Assembly (NCBI RefSeq): GCF_000425485.1
Contig: NZ_AUDN01000008.1
Coordinates: forward strand, 232,566 to 296,565
DNA length: 64,000 nucleotides
Direction: 5' to 3'
Source of the DNA: Flavobacterium tegetincola DSM 22377
Lineage (GTDB): Bacteria > Bacteroidota > Bacteroidia > Flavobacteriales > Flavobacteriaceae
In this document: in pieces, positions 8,633-15,994 of the stretch
Layout of the letters: each line of letters begins with the position of its first letter
Position numbering within the stretch: the stretch's first letter is position 1
Position numbers and translations under genes: made by a program
The notes under the pieces: generated by a model
Told to the model about the DNA's origin: nothing
What the model saw: the letters and a program-made list of their open reading frames with translations, nothing else
Databases searched by the model: none

Positions 8633-9796
8633 TTACTTTTGCAACGCTCTAAGTTTTACCTTAAACATTTTCGCAGCGCTGGTATAGCCTCCTTCGGTAC
8701 CATCTACAAAGTGCGAATGCTTAGTTTTCCGGTCCAAAACGTAGCAAGACATGACTGAGGCGTGGGTAATATGAATACCGTAAATGATTTTTTTGTTTTG
8801 CTCTAATTGGTTGAGATAAGTTACAAATGAATCTATTTTATCCTGATCGGCAGTAAATATAGTGTTGATCATTCCGTCCATCATGAAGGTGTGGGACAAC
8901 TGCCCTATTTGTTGCAAATAGTGCTGGCCATCAGCCGACAAATTTAAGTAGAACTTCCCAATGAGTGTGGAAATCCACTTCTTCAGTAAGTAAAACCAGT
9001 TCTGATTGACCAACGTAATTTTCATCTCTTCCCAAATGGTGAGAATATTAAAATTCAGTTGCAATTTCTCTGATTTAATGGGTTGCCTGCTGTTGAACGT
9101 CCCAAACAAAATATCCATTTGCGCAATGATCTCTTTGTATAAAAGGCGCTGGTCCGTTTCATTTACCGCATCTAATAACAAGCAGACCACTTTATTTTGA
9201 CTCTGATTGGGATCGATTTTTTTCCACCTGCATTCCATCCCTTCCAGATTTAGAAGGTCTTTCTCAAATAAAATCGCCTCATTTTCTTCAAAATTTTGCT
9301 TGATAATTTCTTCTGCTCTTTTCAATCCGTTTCCTAAAACCACGGGAATAGACAATTGTTCGGTCAGCTTGTGTTTTGCTATTTTGAGTGTTGCCTCTTG
9401 CGCAATCAAGTGCGCTACCGAAACATGTCCAACCCGCAACGTGAGATTAGCATTTCTCTTTATGTGCAAACTATAATTGTCTAACGTCCCTACAATTTGA
9501 TTTAAAAACAAAGCAGGAACTATAAATGTGGCTCCGTCTCCGCCAAAAAAGTAAGGGATTTCTGTAGACTGCTTTTCTTTTCGCACCAAGTTGAGCACAG
9601 AAATTATCGCTCCAGTGGCAGTCAAGTTGACTTGATGGTGCTTCCCATCTGCAACGGCTTCTGTGGAGTTTTGAATATCCACCACCACCACATGCCAAGT
9701 GGACGGAATTTCCGTAAAGCGCGTTTCCATAGCCAATAAGTCGACCAGGTTTTTGCCTGCACTTTTTAGATTCGTATAGAATTCAATTTCTCCCAT
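8633..9796 (-). CDS. DUF3095 protein, nucleotide-cyclase-like fold
   Basis: The 387-residue product matches DUF3095. Residues 36-46 (VVVVDIQNSTE) and 84-90 (FGGDGAT) resemble the two metal-binding strands of class III nucleotidyl cyclases, with Asp40 and Asp87 as candidate ligands. The C-terminal part contains the family's conserved segments LSADGQHYLQQIG and HFVDGTEGGYTSAAKMFK. A cyclase or related nucleotide activity is inferred only from fold resemblance; no product is known to me. It is cytosolic, with no signal peptide or membrane span. It stands alone, with repeat-rich DNA upstream and a long gap downstream. Confidence 0.85.
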   Translation of the reverse strand: MGEIEFYTNLKSAGKNLVDLLAMETRFTEIPSTWHVVVVDIQNSTEAVADGKHHQVNLTATGAIISVLNLVRKEKQSTEIPYFFGGDGATFIVPALFLNQIVGTLDNYSLHIKRNANLTLRVGHVSVAHLIAQEATLKIAKHKLTEQLSIPVVLGNGLKRAEEIIKQNFEENEAILFEKDLLNLEGMECRWKKIDPNQSQNKVVCLLLDAVNETDQRLLYKEIIAQMDILFGTFNSRQPIKSEKLQLNFNILTIWEEMKITLVNQNWFYLLKKWISTLIGKFYLNLSADGQHYLQQIGQLSHTFMMDGMINTIFTADQDKIDSFVTYLNQLEQNKKIIYGIHITHASVMSCYVLDRKTKHSHFVDGTEGGYTSAAKMFKVKLRALQK

Positions 9797-10064
9797 TTTT
9801 TAAATCAATAACACCCGTTTCTTATACTATTTGTCCCTCTTTTGGTTCTTACCAAAATTACTTGACTACTCTTTCAGTGCAATGCCGTGTGTGGGATTAA
9901 AGGTGCGTGTTTTTTTGATCAGTAACAAGTTTTACAGACATAAAACACTTTTTAATGAAGCAAAACACCTGCAAGCTAAGTGTTTTAGAAAGCTGAACAG
10001 TATTGTTTTACAATTAAAAACCGTTGCAGCCGTCAAAAGAACACATAAATACCGCACCATTATA

Positions 10065-10232
10065 GTTGTAGATGCCACAATTATATATGTTTTCGACATA
10101 ATTATAGTTGTCGATGGCATAATCATGTATGTTTTCGACATAATCATAGTTGTCGATGGCATAATTATATATGTTTTCGACATAATTATAGTTGTCGATG
10201 GTACAATCATGTATGTTTTCGACCTATCTACT
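10065..10232. repeat. Tandem array of alternating 21-nt units (ABABABAB)
   Basis: Eight units of exactly 21 bases alternate between type A (core GTTGTCGATGGCATAAT) and type B (core TATGTTTTCGACATAAT), so the higher-order period is 42. Units start at 10065, 10086, 10107, 10128, 10149, 10170, 10191 and 10212. Each B-to-A junction forms an inverted repeat TCGACA-N10-TGTCGA, perfect at 10093-10114, 10135-10156 and 10177-10198. Related units occur again at 52536-52723. Confidence 0.9.
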
Positions 10233-10318
10233 GTGGAAGTCAGGAACTTTAAAATCTCGTGATTGGAAAATCTTTACGGTATACAATTTTTAAGAGTGAT
10301 TGGAAATTTTGTAATTCT

Positions 10319-10402
10319 GCTCGTGCGAGCGTCACGCACGCAACCGATTATAAAAGTATATAGTTGCGGCTTTGTTTGTTGGCACGAGCGGGACGCTCGC
10401 GC
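10319..10402. repeat. REPIN-like inverted repeat, copy 1
   Basis: Two GC-rich REP-like palindromes in opposite orientation (left TGCGAGCGTCACGC, right GCACGAGCGGGACGCTCGCG) flank an AT-rich spacer containing AAAAGTATATAGTTG. The same arrangement, with the same spacer core, recurs at 11562-11646. GC content stands out strongly from the surroundings. Confidence 0.8.
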
Positions 10403-10454
10403 AAGCGGGGAGAAAACTTCCCGTAACATACTTATAATAATATATTAGTGTAAA

Positions 10455-10721
10455 CTATTCTAATTTCATTAAATGATAAAGTAATTCTTCTTTAGAATCA
10501 AAAAATGTAGTCTGAATATTGTCATAAATAAAAAATTTCCCGTTTGAATTTTTAGTGTAAAATTTATAGTTATGTCCTGCTTCAAAGATCAAAAACCAGG
10601 CTTTATAATTTCCATGTGTAAATGAATTATGACGATCTATAAAACTTGTACTAAATCTTATACTTTCATCATCAAATTTAAAAATATCCCACTCTCCGTC
10701 ATTAATAATAGTTAATTTATC
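10455..10721 (-). CDS. 88-codon open -1 frame, candidate frameshift extension of the SHOCT gene
   Basis: Downstream of the SHOCT gene, the -1 frame is open from 10721 to a TAG at 10457-10455. It encodes 88 residues that look like a folded domain (aromatic-rich, e.g. GEWDIFKFDD and NYKAWFLIFEAGHNYKFY). The frame has no usable start codon near its beginning; an in-frame stop lies just upstream at about 10741 and the only ATG is four codons from the end. Its entry point coincides with the heptamer A_AAA_AAG (10727-10721) read in the upstream gene's frame. Either it is expressed by -1 frameshifting as a 245-residue fusion, or it is the severed end of a gene that lost its frame in the A run. The domain is not recognised. 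Confidence 0.5.
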   Translation of the reverse strand, partial: DKLTIINDGEWDIFKFDDESIRFSTSFIDRHNSFTHGNYKAWFLIFEAGHNYKFYTKNSNGKFFIYDNIQTTFFDSKEELLYHLMKLE

Positions 10722-11191
10722 TTTTTTAAAAGCGATTTTAGTTCATTTTTCGAAATTTGCTCTACCTTTAAATTAAATTCCTCTGTAGTTAAAATCCCCG
10801 AATCTCTTAAGCTCTTTAACTGTCTATATTCAGACGAATTTTGAATATCCTCTTTTGCTTTTTCTGTTTTTATTTTAGCAACTTTTTCATAGTATTCCAC
10901 ATTTGTCAATATCCCTTTATCTCTCAACTCTGTAAGACTGTTAATTGAAGAATCTAATTTTGTTTTTACTTGTTCAACTTTTCTTTCACTTACTTTTTCT
11001 GCCGAATTTTCCACTTTAATATTGTTGTAAATCAACATAATCAAAATTCCTAACCATTGAGCAGGAGGAAAGATGATACAGATGTATAGAATAATTTTTT
11101 GTAAAACACTAAAACTCTCACTTTTCCAAACGTAAATTGAAGATGCAAAGGCTAAACCTACAATTGCTCCAACCCCTATGCTGTTACCCAT
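10712..11191 (-). CDS. Membrane protein with two SHOCT-like motifs
   Basis: The 159-residue product has two hydrophobic segments (about residues 5-20 and 30-55), the second containing the PPAQWLGILIML motif that resembles superinfection-immunity family membrane proteins. The C-terminal half has two SHOCT-like repeats (LTELRDKGILTNVEYYEKVAKI and, 38 residues later, LKSLRDSGILTTEEFNLKVEQI), short motifs often found at protein C-termini. The stop is only two codons after a slippery heptamer, and a long open -1 frame follows, so a longer frameshifted form may exist. It sits between two REPIN-like repeats, in accessory-looking DNA. Function is unknown; a role in membrane sensing or phage immunity is only a guess. 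Confidence 0.7.
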   Translation of the reverse strand: MGNSIGVGAIVGLAFASSIYVWKSESFSVLQKIILYICIIFPPAQWLGILIMLIYNNIKVENSAEKVSERKVEQVKTKLDSSINSLTELRDKGILTNVEYYEKVAKIKTEKAKEDIQNSSEYRQLKSLRDSGILTTEEFNLKVEQISKNELKSLLKKIN

Positions 11192-11253
11192 AATTTTCTA
11201 AACTTTATTCAAAAATAGAAATAATTTCTTAAATTTGGCGATAATATTATATT

Positions 11254-11538
11254 ATGAACACCCAAGAAAAAATTGAAAAGGTAAATAAGTATGTTGAAAA
11301 CTTTCTTTTTAGAAAAGGATTCTCATTACTTGGCAAAGTGAGTTTAAACTGTAAGTTTTGGATAACAAATATTACTAATGAATCCGATAATTACTTTAAA
11401 GTAGATTCAGAAAAAGAAGCAAAAGAAATTGTAAAAGTATTTTTAACCAATTCTTACACTGAAGATGTTTTTAAAGATTTTATTTTTTCTGAAAGCAAAC
11501 CTTTGTATCTAGCATTAGACATACAATTACCAATGTAA
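11254..11538 (+). CDS. Hypothetical protein (94 aa)
   Basis: A 94-residue soluble product begins MNTQEKIEKVNKYVENFL and is rich in Lys, Glu and Phe with no signal peptide or membrane span. Predicted secondary structure is mixed helix and strand. No family was recognised. It is divergent from the SHOCT gene with a 62-base gap and lies just before the second REPIN-like repeat, inside the accessory island. Codon use is AT-rich, like its neighbours. Confidence 0.6.
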   Translation: MNTQEKIEKVNKYVENFLFRKGFSLLGKVSLNCKFWITNITNESDNYFKVDSEKEAKEIVKVFLTNSYTEDVFKDFIFSESKPLYLALDIQLPM

Positions 11539-11561
11539 GAGTAAACAATTTTATCCCCCTC

Positions 11562-11646
11562 GCTCGTGCGAGCGTCACGCTCGTACCCGATTACAAAAGT
11601 ATATAGTTGTTACTTTTCTTTGTTGGCACGAGCGGGACGCTCGCGG
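11562..11646. repeat. REPIN-like inverted repeat, copy 2
   Basis: Left arm GCGAGCGTCACGCTCGTACC and right arm GGCACGAGCGGGACGCTCGC are near-perfect inverted copies around an AT-rich spacer with AAAAGTATATAGTTG. The layout matches copy 1 at 10319-10402. It lies downstream of both converging genes (11538 and 11679). Confidence 0.8.
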
Positions 11647-11678
11647 TAGCTGCGAAATTTTAAAGACTATATTCTTAA

Positions 11679-13058
11679 TTAAAGTTGTATACTCTTAAAT
11701 AATTCTAATATATCAACAGATATGAATTCTGGAATATCAGAAATAGTTTTATTTATCACATCTCTTCTCAGTCCATTTTCATCTTTATATCGGAGTAGCG
11801 GAGGAAATATTTCGAATAAAAAATTTGGGATATTATGTCCATAACTTTTTAGAAACCAATCTGGCAAAGCTATGGTTAAACCATTAATATATTTAACGTG
11901 TGATATAGTGGTCTCGGTAGTATCTTTAAAAGAAGGTTTTATTATATCTAAAATTTTATGAGTTACAGTTTGAATTTTTGATTCATCAAATGAGATGTAA
12001 TCTAAATACCTATCAGACTCATCTAGTCCAAGTTCTTCATTAGTTAATATTTTTTCTCTTAAAAAATAGAATCCTAAAAGTACGGGGTCAAAAATATAAT
12101 TTTCAATACTATATCTTTTATTATATCCAAGTACCTTGATTTTCTCATCACATTGATTTTTCTTGTCCCAATCAATAATACCATAAATAGAATTATTACC
12201 AGCAGTATTTAATCTACTAACAATATCTATTACTTGGTCGCAATTCCCTCGACCCGACACACCAGAAGATATGAAGTTCAATGAGATTTCAGCTAGTAAA
12301 TGCTGTTTGACACAATTGTAAACCTTGTCATAATATTCAGCGTCATATTTTGATTCAACAAAAACCTGTTTTCTATTCTCGTAACTTATACTCAAAGAAG
12401 GAACACCAAATGTAAGTATATTTAGTGCCTCGCCTTTATTTACTTTTTTAATTGTAGTTGTTTCCGATTCTTTTTTTATAACATATATAGATTCAGATGG
12501 TGCCAACGCAACGGTGCTCGGTGAATGTGTAGCCATAATAACTCTTGAACCATACTCTTTAATCACAACATTATTTATTACATCAAAAAACTTCTTAGTC
12601 ATCAATGGATGTAAGTGTGCATCAATTTCATCCAAAATTAAGATACTTTTCTTAAATCCTCTGTACTCAAAATAATACAGAAGCATAGCTAAAGACATAA
12701 TCACTTTCTCTCCGGAAGATAAATTATTTATTCCTATATCAGTTCCATCAACCGGGTCTATCAATTTTGCAGAGAATTGATAGGGATTCATTTCATTTAA
12801 TGGATTATCAAATACTGATTGAATATGTTTTTTTTCGGGAATCATTATCTCATAAGGAATTCCAGCAGATTTAATAACTTTATTTAATATATCCCAAGGT
12901 GCTTCAACGTTTCTAGATGAACCAGTATTCTTATGCTCAATAGAAGTGGTTTTGTACAAATAAATGTAAAAAATCATATCCAAATTGTCTTGACTTATTA
13001 AATCTGAATCTTCCGTTAATATTTCTAAAGGCAAATAATACATAATGTCAGCAGGCAA
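11679..13058 (-). CDS. AAA ATPase-TOPRIM protein, C-terminal part (ABC signature, Walker B, TOPRIM/DUF4435-like)
   Basis: This 459-codon frame, open upstream to about 13115, supplies the second half of an ATPase begun in another frame at 13582. It has the signature LSSGEK, the Walker B motif SILILDEIDAHLHP, and the switch ATHSPST. A C-terminal region with FVESKYDAEYY, GIIDWDKK and RYSIENYIFDP resembles TOPRIM/DUF4435 nuclease domains. Together with the N-terminal part the protein would be about 634 residues. This AAA-TOPRIM layout matches OLD-family nucleases and fused PARIS-type (AriA plus AriB) anti-phage systems. No GajB-like helicase is adjacent, so Gabija is unlikely. The TTG at 13058 is only a formal start; the true start is probably the ATG at 13582. 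Confidence 0.75.
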   Translation of the reverse strand: MPADIMYYLPLEILTEDSDLISQDNLDMIFYIYLYKTTSIEHKNTGSSRNVEAPWDILNKVIKSAGIPYEIMIPEKKHIQSVFDNPLNEMNPYQFSAKLIDPVDGTDIGINNLSSGEKVIMSLAMLLYYFEYRGFKKSILILDEIDAHLHPLMTKKFFDVINNVVIKEYGSRVIMATHSPSTVALAPSESIYVIKKESETTTIKKVNKGEALNILTFGVPSLSISYENRKQVFVESKYDAEYYDKVYNCVKQHLLAEISLNFISSGVSGRGNCDQVIDIVSRLNTAGNNSIYGIIDWDKKNQCDEKIKVLGYNKRYSIENYIFDPVLLGFYFLREKILTNEELGLDESDRYLDYISFDESKIQTVTHKILDIIKPSFKDTTETTISHVKYINGLTIALPDWFLKSYGHNIPNFLFEIFPPLLRYKDENGLRRDVINKTISDIPEFISVDILELFKSIQL

Positions 13059-13099
13059 TAGTGATTTTATATCCTTACCTGAATCTCTAACAATTTCAT

Positions 13100-13582
13100 C
13101 TAAATTCTTATTCCTTTACCCTTTAACACATTAAATAATCTTGTAAATGCTGGATGAGGGTCAGAATAGTTACCTACAATAATCTTATTTTGAATGCTAT
13201 CAATGATATCTTGCTCACGCTGAATAAATTGGTAAGAATTTGCGTGATCAATAAAATTAAGCAAAAACTCACAAATCTTTTTTAAATCTTGGAATCCGAA
13301 CTTATTATTTTCAAAATTAAAATTACCTCCTCCAGATTGCCACTGCAATAAGCCATTTTTTTCTATATCTATTTCATTAAATGTCATCTTAAACTCTCCA
13401 CCATTATATACATTATTTGGAGTTCTCTGATTATAAGAAAGATTATTATATCCTTGACTAATGATTTGCAAAAGCTGACTTTTACCAGTACCATTAAGCC
13501 CTGTAAGTATTGCTAAATCTGGAATGTTAGCCCATTCAAAACTCTTTAAATATTTATATTTACCTTCAAATTTAATTTCCAT
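13100..13582 (-). CDS. AAA ATPase-TOPRIM protein, N-terminal part (Walker A), frame broken
   Basis: The 160-residue product starts at an ATG (13582) and carries the Walker A motif GLNGTGKSQLL near residues 28-38, but it lacks signature and Walker B motifs. These lie in the -1 frame immediately downstream. The change of frame must occur between 13118 (the last stop of the -1 frame) and 13100 (the TAG of this frame). No canonical slippery heptamer is present in that interval, so a single-base indel, natural or a sequencing error, is the simplest explanation. As drawn, this fragment alone would not be an active ATPase. Confidence 0.7.
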   Translation of the reverse strand: MEIKFEGKYKYLKSFEWANIPDLAILTGLNGTGKSQLLQIISQGYNNLSYNQRTPNNVYNGGEFKMTFNEIDIEKNGLLQWQSGGGNFNFENNKFGFQDLKKICEFLLNFIDHANSYQFIQREQDIIDSIQNKIIVGNYSDPHPAFTRLFNVLKGKGIRI

Positions 13583-13840
13583 ATTATAAAATATATAATT
13601 TATATAGTTAGTAGCGAATTTTTCACTTTTTAATCTTCTAAATATTAATAATTATCCGGAAGTATTTGTATAATTAGTTTCTTTTAAATACAAATAAACT
13701 TATATTAAACTTTCCACTTTTTTCCAAATTTAACAAAATTTACTATTATAAAACACTCAAATGTTAACTATATAATCATGAAACATTATATGATGTTTCA
13801 TAAGCCCCAAACCACCCCAAAAGCACACCCAAGAAACTCA

Positions 13841-13902
13841 CCTAGCCCCGACAGAAAGGAGCCCCGATTTTTCATCGGGACGGGATGATGGCGGGAAAAA
13901 GG
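13841..13902 (+). repeat. Structured intergenic element (CTAGCCCCGAC...GGCGGGA family), copy 1
   Basis: CCTAGCCCCGAC is followed by a hairpin (CCCGAT / ATCGGG) and then GGCGGGA. The same framework, with a different hairpin sequence, is found at 55766-55851. The conserved ends with a variable central stem suggest a repeated structured element, DNA or RNA, of the kind scattered in flavobacterial intergenic regions. Confidence 0.6.
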
Positions 13903-13993
13903 AAACCTGAAACAACACTATCGATTCGCTCCCAATTTAATTACGGAAAAGGGGATGTTATCGGTAAAAGAAGGTTATCTAATTATCATTTTG

Positions 13994-14001
13994 TACATTT
14001 G
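13994..14001 (+). promoter_or_regulatory. Putative -7 box for pruA
   Basis: TACATTTG matches the Bacteroidota -7 consensus TAnnTTTG and lies 41 bases before the pruA ATG. A clear -33 TTG is not seen. Confidence 0.45.
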
Positions 14002-14041
14002 CAGCAAGTTTTTTTATTGATAATTTAAACAACACGATATT

Positions 14042-15670
14042 ATGTTAAAAGGATTTTTTCATGTGCCAAAGGCGGTTAACGAGCCGGTAAAGTCTTATGC
14101 ACCAAATAGCCCGGAGAAAAAAGCGGTTTTAGAAGCGTACACTAAAATGTGGAACGAGAAGATTGACGTGCCTAATTACATAGGTAGCGAAGAAATTAGA
14201 ACGGGAAACACCAGAAATATGTCGGCACCACACGACCATAAACACATTGTGGGAACGTATCATCTAGCAGAGAAAAAGCATGTAGAGCAAGCGATTGCAA
14301 ATGCTTTGGAAGCTAAAGATGCTTGGGCAAACTTGGCTTGGGAACAACGTGCCGCTATCTTCTTGAAAGCAGCGGAGTTGATTGCTGGACCGTACCGTGC
14401 GAGAATTAACGCGGCTACGATGATTGCTCAATCCAAAACGATTTACCAAGCAGAAATAGATGCTTCTTGTGAGTTGATTGACTTCTTACGTTTTAACGTA
14501 GAGTTCATGACGCAGATTTATAACGACCAACCAAAATCGGATTCTTCGGTTTGGAATCGTTTGGAATACCGTCCGTTGGAAGGTTTTGTATATGCAGTAA
14601 CGCCTTTTAACTTTACGGCTATTGCAGCCAACTTGCCAGCGAGTGCGGCAATGATGGGGAATGTAGTGGTATGGAAACCGAGTGATAGCCAAGTGTTTTC
14701 GGCAAAAATTATCATTGATATTTTTAAAGAAGCGGGTGTTCCTGATGGAGTAATCAACGTCGTTTTTGGTGATGCTCAAATGGTAAGTGATACGGTTTAT
14801 GCAAGTCCTGACTTTGCTGGAATTCACTTTACAGGTTCGACTCACGTGTTTAAAGATATTTTCAAACACATTGGAAACAACATCCACACGTACAAAACCT
14901 ACCCAAGAATTGTAGGAGAAACAGGTGGAAAAGATTTTATTGTAGCACATCCTACAGCTAATGTAAAACAAGTGGTTACGGGAATTTCTCGTGGTGCATT
15001 TGAATTTCAAGGACAGAAATGTTCGGCAGCTTCTAGAGCTTATATTCCGCAAAGTATGTGGGCTGAAGCCAAAGAATTGTTGATTAAAGATGTGAAATCG
15101 TTTAAAATGGGTTCGCCAGAAGATTTTGGAAACTTTATTACAGCGGTTATTCACGAAGGTTCGTTTGACAAACTAGCTAGTTTTATTGACCAAGCGAAGA
15201 AAGACAGCGATGCAGAAATTATTGTGGGTGGAAATTACGACAAATCGAAAGGGTACTTTATTGAGCCAACGGTAATCGTGACTACAAATCCAAAATATGC
15301 AACGATGGAAACAGAATTGTTTGGACCTGTGATGACGATTTACGTTTACGAAGATGCAAAATGGGCAGAAACATTAAAACTGGTTGACGAAACTTCTCCG
15401 TATGCATTAACTGGTGCTATTTTTAGTGGCGACCGTTATGCCATTGCAGAAGCGACTGAAGCGTTGAAAAATGCAGCGGGTAACTTCTACATCAACGACA
15501 AACCTACAGGTGCTGTTGTGGGAATGCAACCTTTCGGTGGAGCAAGAGCTTCAGGAACCAATGACAAAGCGGGTTCTCCATTGAACTTGTTGAGATGGGT
15601 TTCGCCAAGAACGATTAAAGAAACTTTTGTTACTGCAGAAGATTATAGGTACCCGTTTTTAGGGGAATAG
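14042..15670 (+). CDS. pruA: L-glutamate gamma-semialdehyde (1-pyrroline-5-carboxylate) dehydrogenase
   Basis: The 542-residue enzyme is a class 4 aldehyde dehydrogenase. It oxidises glutamate semialdehyde (from proline via P5C) to glutamate with NAD+. The catalytic nucleophile is Cys327 in GQKCSAASR, the general base is Glu293 in GETGGKDF, and the nucleotide-binding segment VTPFNFTAIA lies at 186-195. Length and motifs fit the single-function bacterial and mitochondrial PruA type; no proline dehydrogenase domain is fused and none is encoded nearby. The gene has its own -7 box and is followed by a strong terminator, so it is monocistronic. It is a cytosolic enzyme of proline catabolism. Confidence 0.96.
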   Translation: MLKGFFHVPKAVNEPVKSYAPNSPEKKAVLEAYTKMWNEKIDVPNYIGSEEIRTGNTRNMSAPHDHKHIVGTYHLAEKKHVEQAIANALEAKDAWANLAWEQRAAIFLKAAELIAGPYRARINAATMIAQSKTIYQAEIDASCELIDFLRFNVEFMTQIYNDQPKSDSSVWNRLEYRPLEGFVYAVTPFNFTAIAANLPASAAMMGNVVVWKPSDSQVFSAKIIIDIFKEAGVPDGVINVVFGDAQMVSDTVYASPDFAGIHFTGSTHVFKDIFKHIGNNIHTYKTYPRIVGETGGKDFIVAHPTANVKQVVTGISRGAFEFQGQKCSAASRAYIPQSMWAEAKELLIKDVKSFKMGSPEDFGNFITAVIHEGSFDKLASFIDQAKKDSDAEIIVGGNYDKSKGYFIEPTVIVTTNPKYATMETELFGPVMTIYVYEDAKWAETLKLVDETSPYALTGAIFSGDRYAIAEATEALKNAAGNFYINDKPTGAVVGMQPFGGARASGTNDKAGSPLNLLRWVSPRTIKETFVTAEDYRYPFLGE

Positions 15671-15715
15671 TCTTTGTTGTCAGTTGACGGTTGACAGTTT
15701 TGAGCAATTTATAGA

Positions 15716-15749
15716 AAAACCGAGTCATTTAGTTGGCTCGGTTTTTTTT
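15716..15749 (+). terminator. Rho-independent terminator of pruA
   Basis: The stem AACCGAG / CTCGGTT is extended by an inner pairing (CA/TTG region) and followed by eight T residues. Confidence 0.85.
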
Positions 15750-15826
15750 GTGGAAATTAAATTCGTAATCAATTGAATGTACTAATGAATGAATGCTCAA
15801 AATGAAAAACTACTTGAATGTAGCTA

Positions 15827-15986
15827 AACCATTAAGATAATAAGAAAATTAAGCTCAATACTTATCCTAATTAAACATAAGAATGCTCACTCATTTGATG
15901 CAATAAAATAGTACTATTCAAGTAAAAAATGTAGCGTATAAATTAAAATTTAATCCCACTTCATGCATCTTACTATCTTAATGGTT
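15827..15986. repeat. 160-bp element bounded by 13-bp perfect inverted repeats
   Basis: AACCATTAAGATA at 15827-15839 is the exact reverse complement of TATCTTAATGGTT at 15974-15986. Just outside the left arm, TACTTGAAT (15811-15819) has its reverse complement ATTCAAGTA at about 15915-15923. The interior is AT-rich and has no coding frame. It fills most of the 325-base pruA-rsmG gap and could be a small MITE-like or fold-back element. Confidence 0.55.
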
Positions 15987-15994
15987 CAAAAAAA

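Larger units (their letters stand above)
9797..10454. other. Repeat-rich intergenic region
   Basis: This stretch of about 660 bases holds a 21-nt tandem array (10065-10232) and a REPIN-like inverted repeat (10319-10402). A plus-strand open frame spanning 9831-10262 exists only because the array period is a multiple of three. No genuine gene was seen. Confidence 0.6.
13583..14041. other. Intergenic region upstream of pruA
   Basis: This region of about 460 bases is very AT-rich in its first half, and probably carries the promoter of the minus-strand ATPase. The second half contains the GC-rich structured repeat at 13841-13902 and the putative pruA promoter. No gene was seen. Confidence 0.5.

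Noticed and set aside
10065..10232. CRISPR array
   Set aside because: Units are contiguous and nearly identical, with no unique spacers, and no cas genes are present.
9831..10262. Plus-strand 143-codon open frame (and a minus-strand 92-codon frame) over the 21-nt array
   Set aside because: The frames stay open only because the repeat period is a multiple of three; the translation is a low-complexity repeat (VVDGIIxYVFDII) with no start context.
13100..13118. Programmed frameshift in the AAA ATPase gene
   Set aside because: No canonical slippery heptamer lies in the interval where the shift must occur; an indel is simpler.
11679..13582. Gabija system (GajA/GajB)
   Set aside because: The ATPase-TOPRIM layout is similar to GajA, but no UvrD-like helicase gene is adjacent.
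14486..15154. Minus-strand 222-codon frame inside pruA
   Set aside because: The pruA frame is complete, with catalytic motifs; the opposite frame has no recognisable features.
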